Below are positions 63,032 through 64,000 of a stretch of 64,000 nucleotides of DNA, one piece after another (the stretch's first letter is position 1; the number at the start of each line of letters is the position of its first letter). This stretch comes from Gottfriedia acidiceleris (GTDB lineage Bacteria; Bacillota; Bacilli; Bacillales; Bacillaceae_G), in contig NZ_CP096034.1 of assembly GCF_023115465.1 (NCBI RefSeq), positions 3,596,001 through 3,660,000 of the forward strand, written 5' to 3'. A model generated the notes under the pieces. The model had not been told where the DNA came from. It saw only the letters and a list, made by a program, of their open reading frames with translations, and did no database searches. Made by a program: the position numbers and the translations under genes.

Positions 63032-63348
63032 TTTCTAGCCTCCAAAGAAAAATACACGTATTAACTATTCGCCATAAAGCAACAAAATACCTTTTTATAA
63101 TAGGAAACAATATGATTAAAACTATTCTAATCAAAAAATAGAACATTAATAGCCAAGCACTCTCATCAATTCTATATAAGTTTATCATTAAAAAAGGGCG
63201 TCTCAAAAGCACTTTGACTTTTGAGACAACCCTTTATTGTCAGTTAGTAGATTTCAATCCCCTTCCAAACTAAGAAACTGTTCATTTCGAAAGCTATAAA
63301 TATACTAACAAATATTACTTAATTATAACTGTACGTTATAATTTAACT
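63032..63348. other. intergenic region, no gene seen
   Basis: About 320 bases with the terminator at 63190-63237. A 79-codon frame on the minus strand (62973-63212) overlaps the epimerase start and lacks a ribosome-binding site. Confidence 0.45.
63190..63237 (-). terminator. terminator of the Ig-repeat protein gene
   Basis: Stem AAAGGG.GTCTCAAAAG / CTTTTGAGAC..CCCTTT with six T on the minus strand. It lies about 110 bp after the stop codon. Confidence 0.8.
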
Positions 63349-64000
63349 CTATTTAACATGGTTTAAAACTTGAATAGTAGAAGCTGAACTTTGGTTTCCT
63401 GCACTATCTGTTGAAGTAACTGAAATAATTATATCTTTCTTTTGTTTAGCAATAGTGATACTAAATTTCCCTGATGCATTAGCTGTCCCTTGTGCAACGA
63501 TTTTATCATTAATTTTCACAACAACTTTTGAATTTGCTTCTGTTAATCCTGAAATTATTGTATCATTTTGATCAATCGGATTAATGCTCGGTGCATTAGG
63601 CGCTGTACGATCTAATACTGTAATTGTTGCTGGTTCACTACGGTTACCAGCTGCATCAGTTGCACTCACTGTTAATACCGTTTCTGCTTTTTGTGTGCTT
63701 ATATCAATCGTATATTTTCCGTCTGCATTAGCTTTTCCTGTTGCAATCGTATCATTATTGTTTTTTACAATAATTGTTGCATTTGCTTCCGCAGTACCAG
63801 AAATTGTCGTATCATTGTCATCAATTGTATTGATTGTTGGTACATTTGGTGCTGTAATATCCACTACAGTAATAGTTGTTCCACTACTTACTTTACCATC
63901 ATCATTTGTTGCTGTAATCACTAAAACAGTACCTGCTTTTTGTTTTGCGATTGGAAGCGTAAAGTCACCTGCTTCATTTGCGTTTCCACTTGCTACAACA
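63349..64000 (-). CDS. C-terminal end of a repeat-rich bacterial Ig-like surface/secreted protein (partial)
   Basis: The frame is open to the right edge, so the start lies outside the window. The visible 216 residues consist of tandem ~82-residue Ig-like (Big_6-type) repeats, each with APN.P.IN.ID..D..ISG..EAN, then a V.V/I.VKN..D/K strand, A.GTANA.GK..I.I..QK and VSATD.AGN.S..ATI.VL. Two full repeats and the end of a third are seen. The protein ends right after the last repeat (LNHVK), with no LPXTG, SLH or choline-binding anchor. Such proteins are usually long adhesins or cell-wall proteins. Confidence 0.85.
   Translation of the reverse strand, partial: VVASGNANEAGDFTLPIAKQKAGTVLVITATNDDGKVSSGTTITVVDITAPNVPTINTIDDNDTTISGTAEANATIIVKNNNDTIATGKANADGKYTIDISTQKAETVLTVSATDAAGNRSEPATITVLDRTAPNAPSINPIDQNDTIISGLTEANSKVVVKINDKIVAQGTANASGKFSITIAKQKKDIIISVTSTDSAGNQSSASTIQVLNHVK

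Noticed and set aside
62973-63212. 79-codon frame on the minus strand
   Set aside because: It overlaps the epimerase start by 59 bp, has no ribosome-binding site and contains a long hydrophobic reading of AT-rich DNA; the true upstream gene ends at the terminator 63190-63237.

Overview
This is a low-GC, spore-forming Gram-positive chromosome segment from the Bacillaceae. The gene order closely follows the yhf-yhg-hem-yha-yhe part of the Bacillus subtilis map (yhfN, lcfB, lplJ/yhfI, yhfH, hemY-hemH-hemE, pbpF, yhaA, ecsCBA, hit, hpr, prsA, yhaL-yhaM, yhzD, yhaR, hemZ, yhaX, yheA, yheC/D), with blocks that B. subtilis carries elsewhere (comK, aceBA, msmX, tcyABC, mpfA, serCA and a ketone-body operon). 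Genus cannot be fixed from the window alone. Nothing indicates a prophage, plasmid, complete insertion sequence or CRISPR array.

Layout. 1-2640: end of a signal peptidase gene, a TVP38-type membrane protein and an FAD oxidoreductase. 3011-6772: the competence regulator comK and the glyoxylate-bypass operon aceB-aceA. 6982-10232: a very AT-rich accessory cluster of secreted or membrane proteins (lipoprotein, subtilase, Cys-containing secreted protein, small anchored protein whose start codon appears lost). 10573-22153: housekeeping genes (M48 protease, acyl-CoA ligase, lipoate ligase, heme genes hemE-hemH-hemY, PBP1-type transglycosylase/transpeptidase). 22354-26476: yhaA facing the ecsABC operon. 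26590-28240: three tandem copies of a ~380-nt structured non-coding RNA, each with a conserved promoter and its own terminator. 28308-38742: hit, hpr, small spore proteins, prsA, yhaLM, yhzD, yhaR-hemZ, yhaX, yheA. 38916-43635: four overlapping or closely spaced ATP-grasp YheC/YheD-type spore-coat genes with a sigma-K-like promoter. 43721-48897: a PucR-like regulator with msmX, a SASP gene and an amino-acid ABC importer. 49215-55208: two CorC/HlyC-type genes, a MerR regulator and serC-serA. 55389-61786: a ketone-body operon (permease, CoA transferase, 3-hydroxybutyrate dehydrogenase, sigma-54 activator, thiolase) with a clear -24/-12 promoter, palindromic upstream sites and a CcpA site. 62156-64000: an epimerase-like gene and the C-terminal end of an Ig-repeat surface protein.

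The strongest candidate for an undescribed system is the RNA array between ecsA and hit. Three paralogous transcripts share -35/-10-like blocks with exact 17-bp spacing that resemble forespore sigma-G promoters. They carry compensatory stem changes, and each repeats a motif (AAATGAGGTGT) whose GAGGTG core is complementary to the 16S anti-Shine-Dalgarno. Other unusual items are a start-codon-less gene in the secreted cluster, a hairpin between the ribosome-binding site and the likely start of the mpfA homologue, a terminator with a possible Pro-Pro leader peptide ahead of the corC homologue, two families of dispersed repeats, and duplicated terminators flanking two of those repeats.
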